The notes beneath the pieces are model-generated. The model searched no databases, was not told the DNA's origin, and was given only the letters and a program-made list of their open reading frames with translations. A stretch of DNA of 64,000 nt, taken from Cordia subcordata. Taxonomy: Eukaryota; Streptophyta; Magnoliopsida; Boraginales; Cordiaceae. The DNA is taken from assembly GCA_028554755.1 (NCBI GenBank), contig JAPTOF010000006.1, forward strand, positions 6,814,501-6,878,500, written 5' to 3'. Both the position numbers and the translations under genes were made by a program. Below are positions 26,201 to 41,200 of this stretch, in pieces. The first letter of the stretch is position 1. Every line of letters starts with the position of its first letter.

Positions 26201-29200
26201 AAAATACATATCTTTCACCAAATATATTAACATGTAGAGTGAAAAGCACCTCCAAACACGGTATATAGCCTGAAGGTCATAAGTTGGGTTCCAAGAGCCA
26301 TCAACTATAACAACACGATTAGCAGCATGAAGATTTATACCCAGAGATCCAGCTTTTGTTGATATCAACGTGCACTTAACCCTTCTGTTTGAGGGCTCAT
26401 TGAACCTCTCAACAAGTTTCTGCCTCTCAGAGCTTTCAGTTCTTCCATCTAACCTACATGTTAAATAAAGCCAGAAATGTGAAAGATCCACCTTGTCATT
26501 AATGAGAGAAGCATTTGGATTGTTTATTTAGTGTCTCCCAACTATAAAGCACTTAACTATATTTTGCAAGGAGTTATCAGTAAAAGGAAATCCATAAAAG
26601 AAACAGTAATCACCACCTTCCATTTAATTTTCCATTCAACTTTCCTAGGCAAACACAATTTCTCTGAATAATATTTTATATTTATTAATTCATCATCTTA
26701 TTTGAATTTAAACGACAATATAGTGTATATAAATATTAGTAGTTAAAAGTGTAGTCAAAACTAAGCAGAAGAAGTAAGTCTACCAGAAGTGTTCAATGAT
26801 GAAGAAATAAGTGAGATGAGAGGGAGTATGAGATTTTGAAGTACTTTAAATAAGAAGTTCAAAATAAGGCATATAAGAAGCACAGAAATTAAAAAAACTG
26901 TATGTAACCAATGAAAACCATATTTTGTCATAAAATTAAGAGCATAAAGCCTTTAATGAAAACATAGAGAAAGGTGTCTTCAAGTAATAATCCTACTCTC
27001 GGACAATAGCAACAACCTTATCTATCAATGGTTCATGTATATCAAACCTAGGACAGAAACAGGGCATCTGATTACCTGTACCAGTCTTTCCCCCTCTTCC
27101 AAAATTTTCCTTTTCTCCCTGGACGAGTTAATCTTGAAAGATAAGTTTCAATAAGATCCAATGTCGGTAAGCTCTGGCTGAAAACCAGTACCTTCTCACC
27201 CACATTACAGCACATTGTCAGAATATCAAGTAGCAGAACCATTTTGCCACTTTGATCAACCTCTGTGCAATTATTTTCCTGAAGAAGATCACTCCACCAA
27301 TCCTGGTAAAGCGAAAATGATAAATAAGAATTTGCAGACAGAGAAGAAATAAATTGCCAGTCACATAAGGTTACAGGTAAGACACCTCAAAGTTACTTCA
27401 TGGACTCTTAAACCGTGCATATTTGTAAGTATAACTGGCATGTGGACCTGTCCGATGCAGCGGGTACTCTATATGTGTGTGTGTATAAAATATTTTGTGA
27501 TTTCTGTGATTTTAATAATTATATAGTTGAAAATGAATCAGCATATAGATAAAAGAATGTATTGATGCATTGAAGATACATTTCTTCTAATTTGAACATC
27601 TATAAGATTTAGAATATATAAAAATAATATAAGTCAAAAGATTATTTTATTTTTTAAATATTTTTTCAAAAGATTATTTTACTTTTTTAAATATTTTTCA
27701 TTGATAAAAGAGTTAAGATTAACCATTGAGATATAAAAACAAAGCTAAAAATTGAAAAAACAACCACGGGTTGTAAGATGGCATCCCTAGAGAAGCATTA
27801 AAATCAAAATCACCCAAGCATCAACTATGTAAGGAGGAGAGAGACAGATAGAGAGAGAGAGAGAGAGAGACGCATAACACCTCAACTTATAGAAGTTCAA
27901 AGGAAACAATGTAATGGCCATTATGAAAGAAAAGTATTGAAAAAAGAAATGAAGGAACAATGATAAGTTATCATATGACAACTTAAAGTTATACTTTAGT
28001 GGTGGATAAAGACATCAATTTTAATAAGCTTTTATCAATTTGTCAACAATTAAAAAATAATATTAACTACTTAAAGAAAAGAATAAAGAATAAAAAAAGT
28101 CAAAGAAGCAATAACAGAGCGCCAATTGACACCTACCCAAGTGTTAAGTCAAAAGAAAATTAACAGACACACATCCTACCATCAAAGAAAAAGGAAAAAG
28201 AAATAGCATTTTAAATTTTTCTGGAAAAGAAAAGCAAAAATGGTTGACAGGGTGACATACAACACCCCACTCAATCAGTCTATCATATAGATCGGTAGCC
28301 TTCTCCTATAAGTGAGAGCTTACTGAGTGACACAGTAAAACTTTAGAACCCAGCTTTATTCCGTTAGTTAAATGCAACTTAATATTGGCTGCAAGAAGAC
28401 CAAAAAGAAGGAGGCTTTTACAAACCTCAAGAAGAAAGCCAGTCTCATTCTTTCTGGGTGGAAATACATTATTGTTGATTGGCTTCTCTGTCACAAGCAA
28501 GGATAATATATACATCAGAAGAGAAGAAGTTTATTGCAGAGAACAGTCGAGCAACATTAAAAATAAACCATACAAATATAAACTCCAGATACATTCTCCT
28601 GAACAAAAGATATACACAAAATTCAGTTTAGAAAAATTTTGTACAGATAACAGCACATTAGAAGTTTAATATCAGCAAAAACCTGCCAACCTAACAACAT
28701 AAAAGGATTTTAAGAAACAAGGTGTTTATGCTTGCACTAAGAATTGATCTTAGCTGTGAGCAGAAGAACCAACTAAATTACGACATTAATACCCAGAAAC
28801 AAGACCTTGGATAACTTAAGCAGATACAAACAGGAATACATCCAACTACACATAGTGATTGAACATAAGAAGTGTCCTATAGTCACCAGAGGAGAAGTCC
28901 CCCAATGGTTCTATAAAACATAGACCCATAGAAGTAATTGATCCAGAAATACATAAGAAGCTACAAATTACAGAAACAATATTTTTAATGGAATCACCAA
29001 TAAGATAAGCCAAAAAAAATTTTGATACTATAAAACCCCAAAATCAAAATCAACATGCATTTTTGAAGTATTAACCCTCCTCCATTTCAAACTAGATGTC
29101 TCATTCTTACTTTTTGTATGTCTCGAAATTGTCTCAACTTTTCTTAAATAAAAGATTTTTATATATTGTTAAGAAAGAAGATATATTAAAGAAACCTCTT

Positions 29201-32200
29201 TGGCTCACATCTCCCATCCAATAACTTTAAATGTTTAACCAACCAACAACTAAAATTTGACCCCATTTGATAGCACATCCACCTCATAATTCATGCTATT
29301 TTCAGTTGTTCTCTTAATTTTTGTCTCAGATCAAAACATTCAGAACTTCATAGAACAGTAGTCACCAGAAAAGTACAGTACACATTAATTTGTACTACAA
29401 AAATACATGTAGATTATATACAAAAATTGCTATCTTTATTATTCTCATCGAGTCTCATAGATATGTCATAGGCTTCAACCCCGTTAGCAGGAGCCCAAAA
29501 CTAAAGTTGAATAACAGATTAACTTAGGTCAACCCAATCACATCCGCACTTGAGTTCAAACAATAAACCAATAAATATAGCGTTTCAAAACCAAGGCCTT
29601 AAACTACATTCAATAAATTCAATATATGTGACTTAACAAATATTTGGCCTTAGAACTTGAATTTTCATGGAATATCTACCAGGAAGCTAGGTTCTGCAGA
29701 TAATGGCAAAACAAGCAAAAATACCAAATTCACCAAGCCAGTCATATAATGCATGCATAGTCCAAAATATTGAACACCACCTCCAGGAATCACATTGTAA
29801 TCTATGTTCTCATCGCTGGAGCTGTCATCCACTTCAAGAGCATCTTCTCGTTTCCCCGATTCTTTGTTATCTTTCACAAGTCGCAAAATGCCAGGGTGGT
29901 TCCATATCTATAACAAGTAATTACAAATATTAACATTCCGTTAAAACAAATAATTGATACAGTACAGCTAAGAGCTTGAACCCAATTGGACATGATACGT
30001 AAAGGGATCCGTTCCCCTTACTGTCATTGTATATCCAGAAAATATCAACAGAACAATGGGAAAAGCAAAATTCAATTTTTCTTAGAACAACCAAGAGAGA
30101 AACAAATGAAAATTTTAAAAAGTATATACCATAGAAAAACCAAGGTTATTAAATCAACGAACAGTCTGTTATTGCTGGATCAAGACACAGCCATCAGAGG
30201 CTCAACAACATCAGCAGGTTGGGACTTGATCAAAGATTAATAAATTTTCCGTTATTTCATGACGATCCCAAGAAGAACTTATATAATTATTGAGAGAATG
30301 TCATTTTCCCCCATGAGATATAACATAAATCCCAAACTCCCTCATGAAGTCTTATTTTCACTCATTTTCCCCCATGATTTTAAGTTATACCAAATAATGT
30401 CATATATTAATTATTTTTGTTTTTGTTTTATGTTTTTAAATTGTTAGTTCATCATAAAAAGTTATACTTTGAATTAAGAAAATTAATACACACACACACA
30501 CATATACATATACAAACACACACGCACGCACGCACAAGATATATGTAAAAGAAGATTTTATTTAATTTTTTTACTTTTGTACAATAAATTATTTTTTATT
30601 TTTTATTTTTATTTTAAATAGTTACTTGATGGAAAATAGAGGATTGAAAAAAAAAATGTTTCAGTTTGAGATGTATATATGTTAAAAAAAATTATTTGAG
30701 AGTGAATTTAACTTTTCTCTAATGTGTATAGTGCAATTTTTGTAAAATAAGTAGCTTTTCATCGTTTTCTTCTTATTTTGAAACTATTTTTTTGTGATTT
30801 TTTATTTTATTATTGACTCATTTATTGAATGATTTTTTTTTTTTGGTCTATTACTTTTCTCTTTTTTTCTTTTCTTTTTTGGATTATAAAAGTAAAAAAA
30901 CATAAAGATGCCTTAATTAATATAAGGCTTTGTTTGGCAAGATTAAAGTCATGGGGGATCATGGGTAAAAATAAAACTTCATAGGCGAGTTTGGGATTTA
31001 TGCTACAACTTATGGGGGAAAATGACTTTCTCTCTATAATTATTTTATAAATGAAGCAGAATATAAGATCAATAATAGTTATCCCTTATGGGGAAATGGA
31101 TATAGCAGATGGAAAGCATTAAAAGAAAATTAATGTTGTTTGCTCTGAAGAAATCTAAGATATTTTATCTCTAAGAAACACCTAAACAATATAGATATTA
31201 CTGCTAAAAGATCTGACATAAAATTTTCAAATGAATAAAGCCCGTTAACTTGAAATTGGAATTGCTTGAAAGCATTCATGTAACTGATAGTCTGATATTC
31301 ATCTAAGTTTGAAACCATCAGTTTTTTTTTTTTTTGAGAAATTTGAATTATTTTACAATTTTTAACTCACTCCAGTTAAAGCCACTTAAATTCTTTCATT
31401 TGCTATTATTTTCTAGCAGTTCAGAAGATGGATAATTTATTGGACCAGCATAAAAGCTCTTGTTGTAAAGATATTAGCTGTTGGGGTTTTGTACGATTAT
31501 TGATCATTGTTTCGTGGCTTTTCACTATCCTTCCAAGAATGGAAATCTTGGAAACACTCATATTCAGCAGAACAGAGAATACACGACAAAGTCTCAGTGT
31601 AACAGAAAGGGAAAAATGGAAAGGGAGGTCAACAATGACATAACAAGTTAAAAAATCTCAATCTTGGAAACAACTACTTCAGCAAAGTATAAATAGAAAA
31701 CACAATCTCATCTAGGATATTCCCAAATATTCAAAGTGATTAGTTTCTAGCAGTATCAGAGTGGAAGGACTTTGATAAGATTATGATCTACAAGACTTCA
31801 ATGCCAGTAATTATATACAGTTCAGGGCAAAGGTGCAATCAGAAGGAACACCTTTAGCCATTCCCAAGTATCACTAATCTCTAACTCAAACTAGTGTTTT
31901 TCTCTTCCTCTCCATGTTACACCTTACAGTCTTGAGCCTAAATGCAGCCATCTAATGCTCTTTATACATGTAAGGAAACAAACTCTAGTGAGGATATTAC
32001 AGTAAGCAGCTAAATTTTTCATGAAAAGCTTTTTGAATTTCTAGTTTAATTTTCACCAATCATAATCCTACACAAAGCCATTAATCAAAGGAGGAGCTTG
32101 CAAATTTCTTCAGTGAATTTGAGATACAAAAGTTCCATCATTTAGGAACTGCTTTCATGCAATGTCCGTCCAACTTATATATGTATATGCAAATACCCTC

Positions 32201-35200
32201 CATCATTCACCCATGTGCAACCTTTTAAGTGTAATAAGTTTGGATAAATACAGACTGTATATCAAGGTAAATATTTTAATCCAGGTAGGTTCAAGGAACA
32301 CAGTAGTGCATCAAGAGATGGTGTGTGGAGTATGGGGTATGGGCTATGGGCTATAGAATAAGAATGACTGCTGCAAATAAGGCAGATACCTGAGCCAAGG
32401 CCTGGTACCCTGTCCAGAAAGATCCCTTCCGTATCTTTTCTCCAGAGACTTTGTCACTCGTGAAACCATGGACATCAAGAAATCTTTTATATAACTTTCT
32501 CTGTAAAGGAGAGAGCTTTACAGCTACCACAAAAACAGTTTTTGGTGGTAAATCCTTTTTCACCACATTCATGTCCATTCTCTGAACAAACCCTTTTAAT
32601 TGTTCATAGAGGATGTGAGATCTTTGATTCATAATCTTCACATCTTCTGCAGTTGAGTTGGTGTGCTGACCGTTTTCTATTGGATTCTGGAAGCTGCACC
32701 ATGGGACAAGAATGAGGAGGTGACAGAAGACAAAGATAATGGGAAACTATAGTAAGATTTAAGTTAGGAAGTCTTGCCGGTTCCTAAATTCGTGGCTGCT
32801 GCCTAAGAATCCTTCTCTTACAAAATCGACCATCTGTCCAGATCAAAACCAGAATTACCAGGATAGTAGATAAAGATATATTAAAGCATCCAGAATCTTA
32901 GTGATGCAATCTTACGCAGTAGTATTCCATTAAATTGTTCTGAAGAGGTGAACCGGTTAATGCAATCCTTCTTTGGCATTTCACTTGTTTCAGTGCCTGG
33001 GTTACATCAGCCCTGGTATTCTTGATTATGTGAGCCTCATCACAGATAAGTACATCAGGCCCCTCCTAGCAAATAGGGTATAGGCATTAAGGGCCAGTAA
33101 GATCAATCTTATAAACAAAATATAAGAATTCGTATGTCCACAAAAAACAAGTAAGCATACAGAAATGCACAACTGGATAAGGTGAACGACATGAAACGAA
33201 AGACAAGACAAGTTGAATAGGTTTTGTAGACATTCGGTCAATTGAGAAACTCAAATAACAAAGCTCTGATATACCGATCAGACTCAGGATGAGTAAACAT
33301 GTTTATTTATTCTCCTCAAGTAAGACCTTCTGTTCTATCCAATTAAGAAAGCAAAAGGTACAAAGAACCAACAGTGGATCTTTATTAGTAATCGCGACAT
33401 AAAGAGAATAATGAAAGTAGTAATTGTGGAAGGCAATGCCATAACTCAAAAAGTCAATAAAAGAGCTGTTAAAAAATTTTGTTTCCTTGAGAAAAGATCA
33501 ATAAAGAAAGCAGTAACAGAACTCTTGCAAATGCTATGGTAAATTTGGAATCAGTTCCCTACTGTACTAATTGAAGTCTCTAACATAAATACATAATTCT
33601 ATCAATGATAAAGGAGTGAATCATTAGTTCGTGAACTAAAAAAATCAAGTTAAAAGCCTTGGCAAGCACCACAAACGAGAGATTAAAACATAGAACATTC
33701 TTTCATTACACATCAGGCCAAGTGCAAACGAATTCGGTCAGAAAATAATCTAGCCAAGACAGCAAAATTAAGAAGATGGTTTGTACATTCTGAACAAAAG
33801 CAGCAAATCTGAATTTATGCAATATGACTTGTGAATCTGAAAGGGATCTGGTCACAAGAAGAGGCGGAACAGCCTACTTCTGAATAACCAGAAGGGATTA
33901 ACATGTCACATGGATTCTCAATGACCTATGCCAAGCAGCTTATGTTTTCTGGTGATTTAACATCAGAAGTAGATAGAAGCGTCATCTCATAGTGTACTTT
34001 TTTGTTGTCTTCCATGCCCTTTGGGCATCAGCGCAGGGAAAAGGACACTACATTCAATCCCTAAGATTAGACATATTCTAGGAGTCAACACTATTCATCA
34101 TGGCAATTTTGTCTGAAAGACAACGAGACATTCTTATTTTGATAACAAACTCAGAAAATTATGACTGAAAAGAGAATTTTAAGAAGCTCCTTCATCATCG
34201 AAAAGGTTCACTGTATTAGAGAATGGTTTTTTCACAACCATCAGATAATGCTTTAACAAAGCATGGTTCCATAGACACAATTACACATGACATGTTTTCA
34301 TGTGAATCATTTAAGATTCAAACTAAATGCTAAAGGATTTGGCTGTCAAATGAATCAACGCAGTCGAGCCTAAGTTGCTTGTCTACAACTATTTTGCATA
34401 ATTAAATTTTCTCTTACCCCATGTCTTCAATTCAGAGTCCTCCTATGGTCTTCTAGTTGTCACACGCAAAGGAAAGAACAGGAAAACCACTCTCTAAGAA
34501 CTCAAATAAATAGATATCACACTTCATGGAATACTGGTTTCCACTTCATGGAATACTGGTTTCTACTTTCTTTTCTTTCTTATAAAGCAGCAACAAGCTC
34601 ACATAAAAATAAAAATACAGTGATCATTAATTTTATTGCCAGAGTACACATCATTGAACACTTATCTACTTGAAAGTCAGTGTAAGCACATCCACTTATA
34701 GTAGATATAGGAAGTGTTAAATCATTTACCGCATTCAAGTAGAAAGATATGCTAACCAAACTTGGACATAAGGAAGACAGCAGATGCATCTATCATCAAA
34801 CACATATGAACTTTACACTATTCCAGTATAAATGCCTCTCACCAAACTATTTATCCTATTCAAGTAGAAGCATCTATCATCAGAACACCTTACTGAACAC
34901 TAGATGAATACAAACTATACAAACTTTGCAGCTGACAGCCTTTAATGTATATCAAAGCAATTACACAACCTAAAGCAATTTAAACACAAAAATTATGCAC
35001 TCAAGAATTCTTATTCAAACCAATTTAATTTATCATGATTTTCTTTTAATTATGTTCCACATTTCTTTCCATATTGAGTTCTGAATGACAGTGCAAATCA
35101 CCTGAAGAGCAATAGCAATTTCCCTGGCGACATGACGATCTTTTACATGCTTCCCTAGAGATAAATTCCTGAAAGCAGTGTACCCAATTAAAAAGACTCC

Positions 35201-38200
35201 ACCTTTCAACCTCCACTTCATTAGCAGCTCAGCTCTTCTCTCCCTGAAAAGGAACAAACTTGCTAAGTTGATGGTAATGACAAACTAACAGAAATTTTAA
35301 GGGAAAAGATAGTGAATCAGAAAGTAGAAAAGCTTTCTTCTGGAGTCACCAGTGCTCCATTTGTTTGCCGTACAAAGTTTTCATGGGAAGTGTTTTCCAC
35401 CAAACACCGGAAAATTAGTCAACTGGGAAAACATTTACCGGTGAAATTAAAAATTTTAGTTAGAATGGGGGAAAATATTTTAAGCTAGGTAAGGAGATAA
35501 AAACATTATCCATACAGTAACTCCCTCTCTTTCTCACCAACCCCCTCCCCCAACCCGGATTTTTGGTTTTTACTTTTTATTTCTTATTTTCTGTTTTCAA
35601 TATTTTATAATAGTAACAATACATTTTCTTTATAAAAGTCTCTTATTGAAAATATTTTCCAGTGTGACAACAGATGACCGGAAAATACTCTTCTAGTATG
35701 ACAGCCAAACACCAAAAATTTTCTATTCTCTAGGAAAATATTTTCCCAAGTAAACATTTCTCCAAGCAAGTTAATTTACCAAAGAAGATGGGCCTAGAAT
35801 AACAATTTCAACAGAGAACTAATCCTGACCGACACCAAATGTATAGACCAAACTTGTGGAATTACCGTTCAAAGCTTTTGAGTTTAGCAACCCTTTCTTT
35901 TCTTACCAAGTAAATCTATTACAGTGCTCCAAACAAAAGGACCCGTCCAAGGAAGTATATACTAATAACACCCAATCAAAAATTCACGCAAAGAGGAATT
36001 TAATTATATAAAATTCCACAAAACTGCAGGAACACTATTACATGACAATTCTATTCCGTAGCAAATCCTCATTTGAAAAGGACAATCACCTTCACATTCA
36101 CCCAGCTAACTCACATCCTTTGGACTTTCTTGCCTCTCCAAATAGAAGTTTTCACCAATTACCAGCTCATTTACTTTTGTTCAGTTCTTTCAACCACGCC
36201 TTTTTACAAACTCCAGTGTCCATCATCAATCTCTAAGCCTTTCCCTCATCTAACCAAAAGGATACTTCCGGAACTCCAGTGAAGTCTTTTCATCATTTCC
36301 CATTCCTGACCCAGAACTAAACCCATGAATATATGTCAATGGATGCTTGTCATGGCTAGGTATTAATTTAGCAGAGAAAGCCTCTCACCTCTCCGGACCA
36401 GGGTCAACCCTCTTTCTACCACCATATATTAATGCCAAAGAATTTGCCCAATCAGAAGTTTTCAGAAGAAAAATCTCCCTTATCCATTCTTAGTTCCATC
36501 AAAGGACATCATTCAGCAACCTCTTTTTTCTTTACACCCACCAAATCTCTAAGCCTTAACAAAATGATTTACTCTCAACAGATCTTCCCCCCGAAGTTCG
36601 AGCTTTAGCGAACCTTCTCTTCCCCTTCAGTAAGTCTTAATGAGAACCAGACAGAGGCACGCGCACACATCCACAGAGAAAGAAGAATACGTTATGCTGC
36701 AAAGACTGTTTTCTCATTAAGCCAAGCCCACTGAAGCAAGACACATCAAAGAATACACAGTTTGTGGGTCAACAGACAACCACAATTGGTATCAGATCGA
36801 GACATAGTTTGTGGGTCAACAGACAACCACAATTGGTATCAGATTGAGATAATCGTCTGAAGAGCTAAAGCAATGGGATGACACCAATATAGAAAGTCAA
36901 ACCAGTGAAGAGTTCCTTTTAAGTACCAATATAACTAATATCTAGATCACATAATCAAACAAACGAAACAAACCTCGGGACATCTTCAAGCATGAACACA
37001 CGCAACGGCTTGAATTCAGAGGGTCTCCATTTCATGAACTCTTGCCGCCAATTATGCAGAACACTTACAGGTGTAACAATGAGTGCAGTTCTTAATCCTA
37101 GATCCACACATCTCATTGCAGTGTACAAGAAAGCAATGACCTGCAGCAAGTGTCGAATATCTCAGGAGAACCATACATATAAAGTCCAACAGCAAAAAGT
37201 AATATTGGATCACAAACCAATTTAAGAAAATCTAACTACACTGATTATTTGAACATTGGTTAGAAGTTAACTTTGAAAGGAAACTTTTGACAATAATCAG
37301 TATCTGGAAGGGAAAAGTCCAACGTTGATTCCATTAGAAATAACTCATACCATGGATCCGGAGAAGAGAAGGCTTTGCTTCTGAATTCTGCTTAGACTAA
37401 CAGTTACAACGTTGCAGCTTTTGTTAAGTGAAATAGATGGTAAACCATTGACGAAAGGATGTGCACCAACTAGATTTTATCAAATTTTCTTCTACATGCA
37501 TTACATGTCTCTAATAATACTTTTTCTCCATACAAGTTCAGAGACACTTACAAAATGTAGGGAAGACCTAAAAGATAGTTTTCTGCTTTATGATAAGAAG
37601 CTTCATGTCTCCTGAAAGGTACTCACATATTATAGACTTACTTCTGCCATAACAATACAATCTAATATACTGATTCTAAAAGTTGACAAATTTTAAGCAA
37701 ATCATATTACAAATTTTAATAATTGTTTTACTTTGTGACTCATCATTACATAGAAATAGTCTTGGGAGATAACATAATGAACAAATACACAAATGTATCA
37801 AGACTTCCATTTTAGCACGCCATTTCACTCACAAGAAGCTAAATATTGATGTACTTACAAACAGAAAACAATGTAAGGTAAATCAAACTTTACCAAAACA
37901 AAAGTAATACCTGGAAGGTCTTTCCCAGACCCATGGTATGAGCTAGAATGCAACCCAGACCTTTATCTCCAGATCTCACTCTTCTAATTGATTGAATAAT
38001 ATTCTCCCACACAAACCGAATACCTGCAATCTGTTTCAACAAGTCAATGAAAAGCATGAGTCAAATTTGAAACTTGAGGTTGAGCCAAACTTGAAAAGGC
38101 CAATGTGTAATTTTCCAGGAATAAGACATCAATACTATAATATCTGGCATCGAGAAAGATATGGGGATACACAAGATAATCACACAACATCTTAAAGATG

Positions 38201-41200
38201 CAAGGTAAGGGAAAAGATCATTCTATGCAACACATGGGGATTGCACAATAAAATAATACCAGAGTACATATAGATTTTGTTTTAGAGAAGATGCAGGGAG
38301 GTTGGTCTGAGCAAATAGCAAAAGAACTGAAACCCATGTAGATAATACATACAGCAGTCCACAGAATAAACCCTAAACCCTAAACATCAATGATAAAATC
38401 AAAGAGAAATGGTCCACATGAGAACATTTATTTCAAAAGGCGTTCACAAAGATTTATGCTTCGACTTCATTAATATTTCTCAGCACAGAATAAAAACAGG
38501 TATCTGATCAACCATAAATACTGGTCAGAAATACTTCCTAGTCAAATAGATGAGAATGAAAATAAAATTATGAGCAGAATAAAAGATGGTAAGATATGCA
38601 AGAAGCGGAAGCACAATTACACAAAGGAACCGTTTGGTTTGCCTTTTTCATAATTATTATTAAAGAAACATTTAAGTCCTTGCAAAAAGTATATTTGTTA
38701 CAGAATAAATATTTGGATTGACTTTCAGGAAAAGCTGAAACTCTAGAAAAAGATTAATTCAGCTTTTTCCAGAAGCAAGAAATTTGAACGTCTAACAAAC
38801 ACTTTTTCAAAATTTATATAAAAAAGCCCTTCTTTTAAAATTCAATCCAAACAAGCCAAAATATTAGTTTGAAGCAAAATAGCCAAATAATTTTTTCTTT
38901 TCCGGAAAGCAAAAAAAAAAAAAGGAAACGCACATGAATAACAACAAATACAAAGTTCCCACATCATAGGTACGCTTTGCAACTTTAGGATAGAAACATA
39001 GAATTCATAATTTTGCCAAATTCTTTGACTCAGAGAGACTAAACATGTTAAATCTGTTTCCTACATTCCAAAGACACTTTTATTATCTATCAACATTAGT
39101 AGTACACAGTCCTTCCCAACTAGTACATACGTGATTAGACAGATTCTTTTTATAGGGTTACTATATAAAGTCTTGTACAACCGTTGCCTGTTACAGCATT
39201 TTACCATTTTCTATATGAAAGAACTTACTTTGTTCCGATCAAAGAGCTGAATAAACTTACTTTCCTGCAAAGATAAAAGAAGTTGCATCCCTGCAGGATG
39301 GACAACTTATCAACCAAAAGTTAGGAATTGGGAGGGCATCAAACCTGTAAATAAGCTACAAAGCTACTGAAACTTTTCCCCTTTTTTTTTAGAAATAAAA
39401 AATTTTATTATTAGTAAAAAGGGGTGCTCAGAGGTACACACCAACTATTTAAGTTTCCCATACAATCTTGTCAACTATTTCCGTCATCTATCCAAAACCC
39501 ATTTGTCCAAAAACAAATATCATGAAGCACAAAAGATCTCAAAAAAGAAGAGGAGATTCCTTTCCATCAAAAGATCTATGATTCCTCTCTTTCCAAACAT
39601 TCCAAGTGATGGTTGCCAAAATTCAAATACTTCCATTTCTGTACAAAAGCTATCAGGAAAATGAAATAAAGAATGCTCAAACATTTTTAGAGAACGGCTC
39701 TTCCTTAATTGTCAGGGATAAATTTGATCTACATAAGAAGAACACTAAAAGCCACGATGTAGATGATATAAAACAATCTACCAGCAGAATCAAAAGAGAA
39801 GACATGAATCATCCAATGAAGAAGACAGCATGATAAAATGACCAAGATTCAAACGCTATCCGAAGTTTTAATGTCCAAGGATGTTCTACACTTCCATTTT
39901 TAGCACAGAGGAGTTTAGATGCATGTCGTTAGACTGAATGGGGTAGACTCCACCTTTCTAAGTTTTAAATCAAGTAAATATTAAAGCAACATATTCTTTA
40001 AAGTTGAACCTGGTGGGGTTTCAATTTTGCTGAGATGCTTGGGGGAATCCTTACTGCCTCTTCACCCTCCTCCCTCACCACATTAACTATGTAACCAGTT
40101 GACGTATCACCCAGCACTTCAATATTATCACCTTCAAATGAGTTCACATTGGAGTTAACTGAACTCATAGTTGTGGATTTATATGAAAGTTGGGCTCCCA
40201 AAGATTTGAGACGTTCTTGTCGCTCCTGCAAAAATCATGATAATGTGAGTAATCTGACCAACAACAATACTTGATCACCATCTACAAGTTTGAATTACCT
40301 TTTCAATGGCAATTTTCCTTTTGGTCTCCTCCCCTAGTTCAGCATCGTCAAGGATTCTTCTAATTTTCTTTTTACGTTTTCTTTTAGCACTGTTCAAAAG
40401 GAAGTATGATAGGGTTAAACTTAGGGAACCAGAAACATTCTTCTAAGCAAGGGAAAAAAAAACCTAAATCAAATTGGGAATCAGAAGTCGTAAAAGACTA
40501 AAAAGTATATGGAGCAGCACGTGTACAAAGAATTATAAAGAAATGAAACTAAATGAAATTCAACTATATGTTGCTAGGCAGGACTTATACTTCCTGCAGC
40601 GAGCTTCTAAAATTGTGATAACAACGGACAGGAGTTGAGGTAAAACAAAAGGAATTATGCCCCAGGAGGCCAGGATTAGTTCAGCATCCCTCTCAGGTCT
40701 GCAGTGTAACCGTGTAAGAGTCTTGGATAGAACAAATCAAGGAACTGTTCTATCCTTTAAACATGCCAATGATTGGCCACAAATGATTCCTCTCAATTAC
40801 TTTCAAACTAATCCTCCAAATTGTCCCTTTCAAATTCTAATTCATGATCAGACAATCCTGTCACGGGGGCAAAGTACAAAACCAATAAAAAGGAGTATAG
40901 CATACCTGATTCTAACATCAAGCTCACTATCCGAATCATCTGAATCAGAATCAGAATCTGAGCTAGATTCTGCCAGACCTTCAGATGCAATTTCTAGTTT
41001 CAAAGACAAATGATGCAGGAGACTAGGAGAGCAACAGCAACATTTCCACCCAGAAGATTGAACTTGCGTGAAGAATTCTTCACCAAGATTCTTCTGTATA
41101 CACATGGAACAAAATAAAGTCTTACACGACCTACAACTTATTAGATCGCTATCCCTTCCACACCATCCACAATAACTTTCTAAGCAATCAGTATCCTTTG

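Noticed and set aside
34520..34563. A 22-bp tandem duplication (ACTTCATGGAATACTGGTTT twice) in ATRX intron 14.
   Set aside because: Real but trivial; short intronic slippage with no sign of function.
38630..38875. A possible MITE in ATRX intron 11, starting ACCGTTTGGTTTGCC and ending CCAAACAAGCC.
   Set aside because: The termini look MITE-like, but the arms pair over too few bases to support a call.
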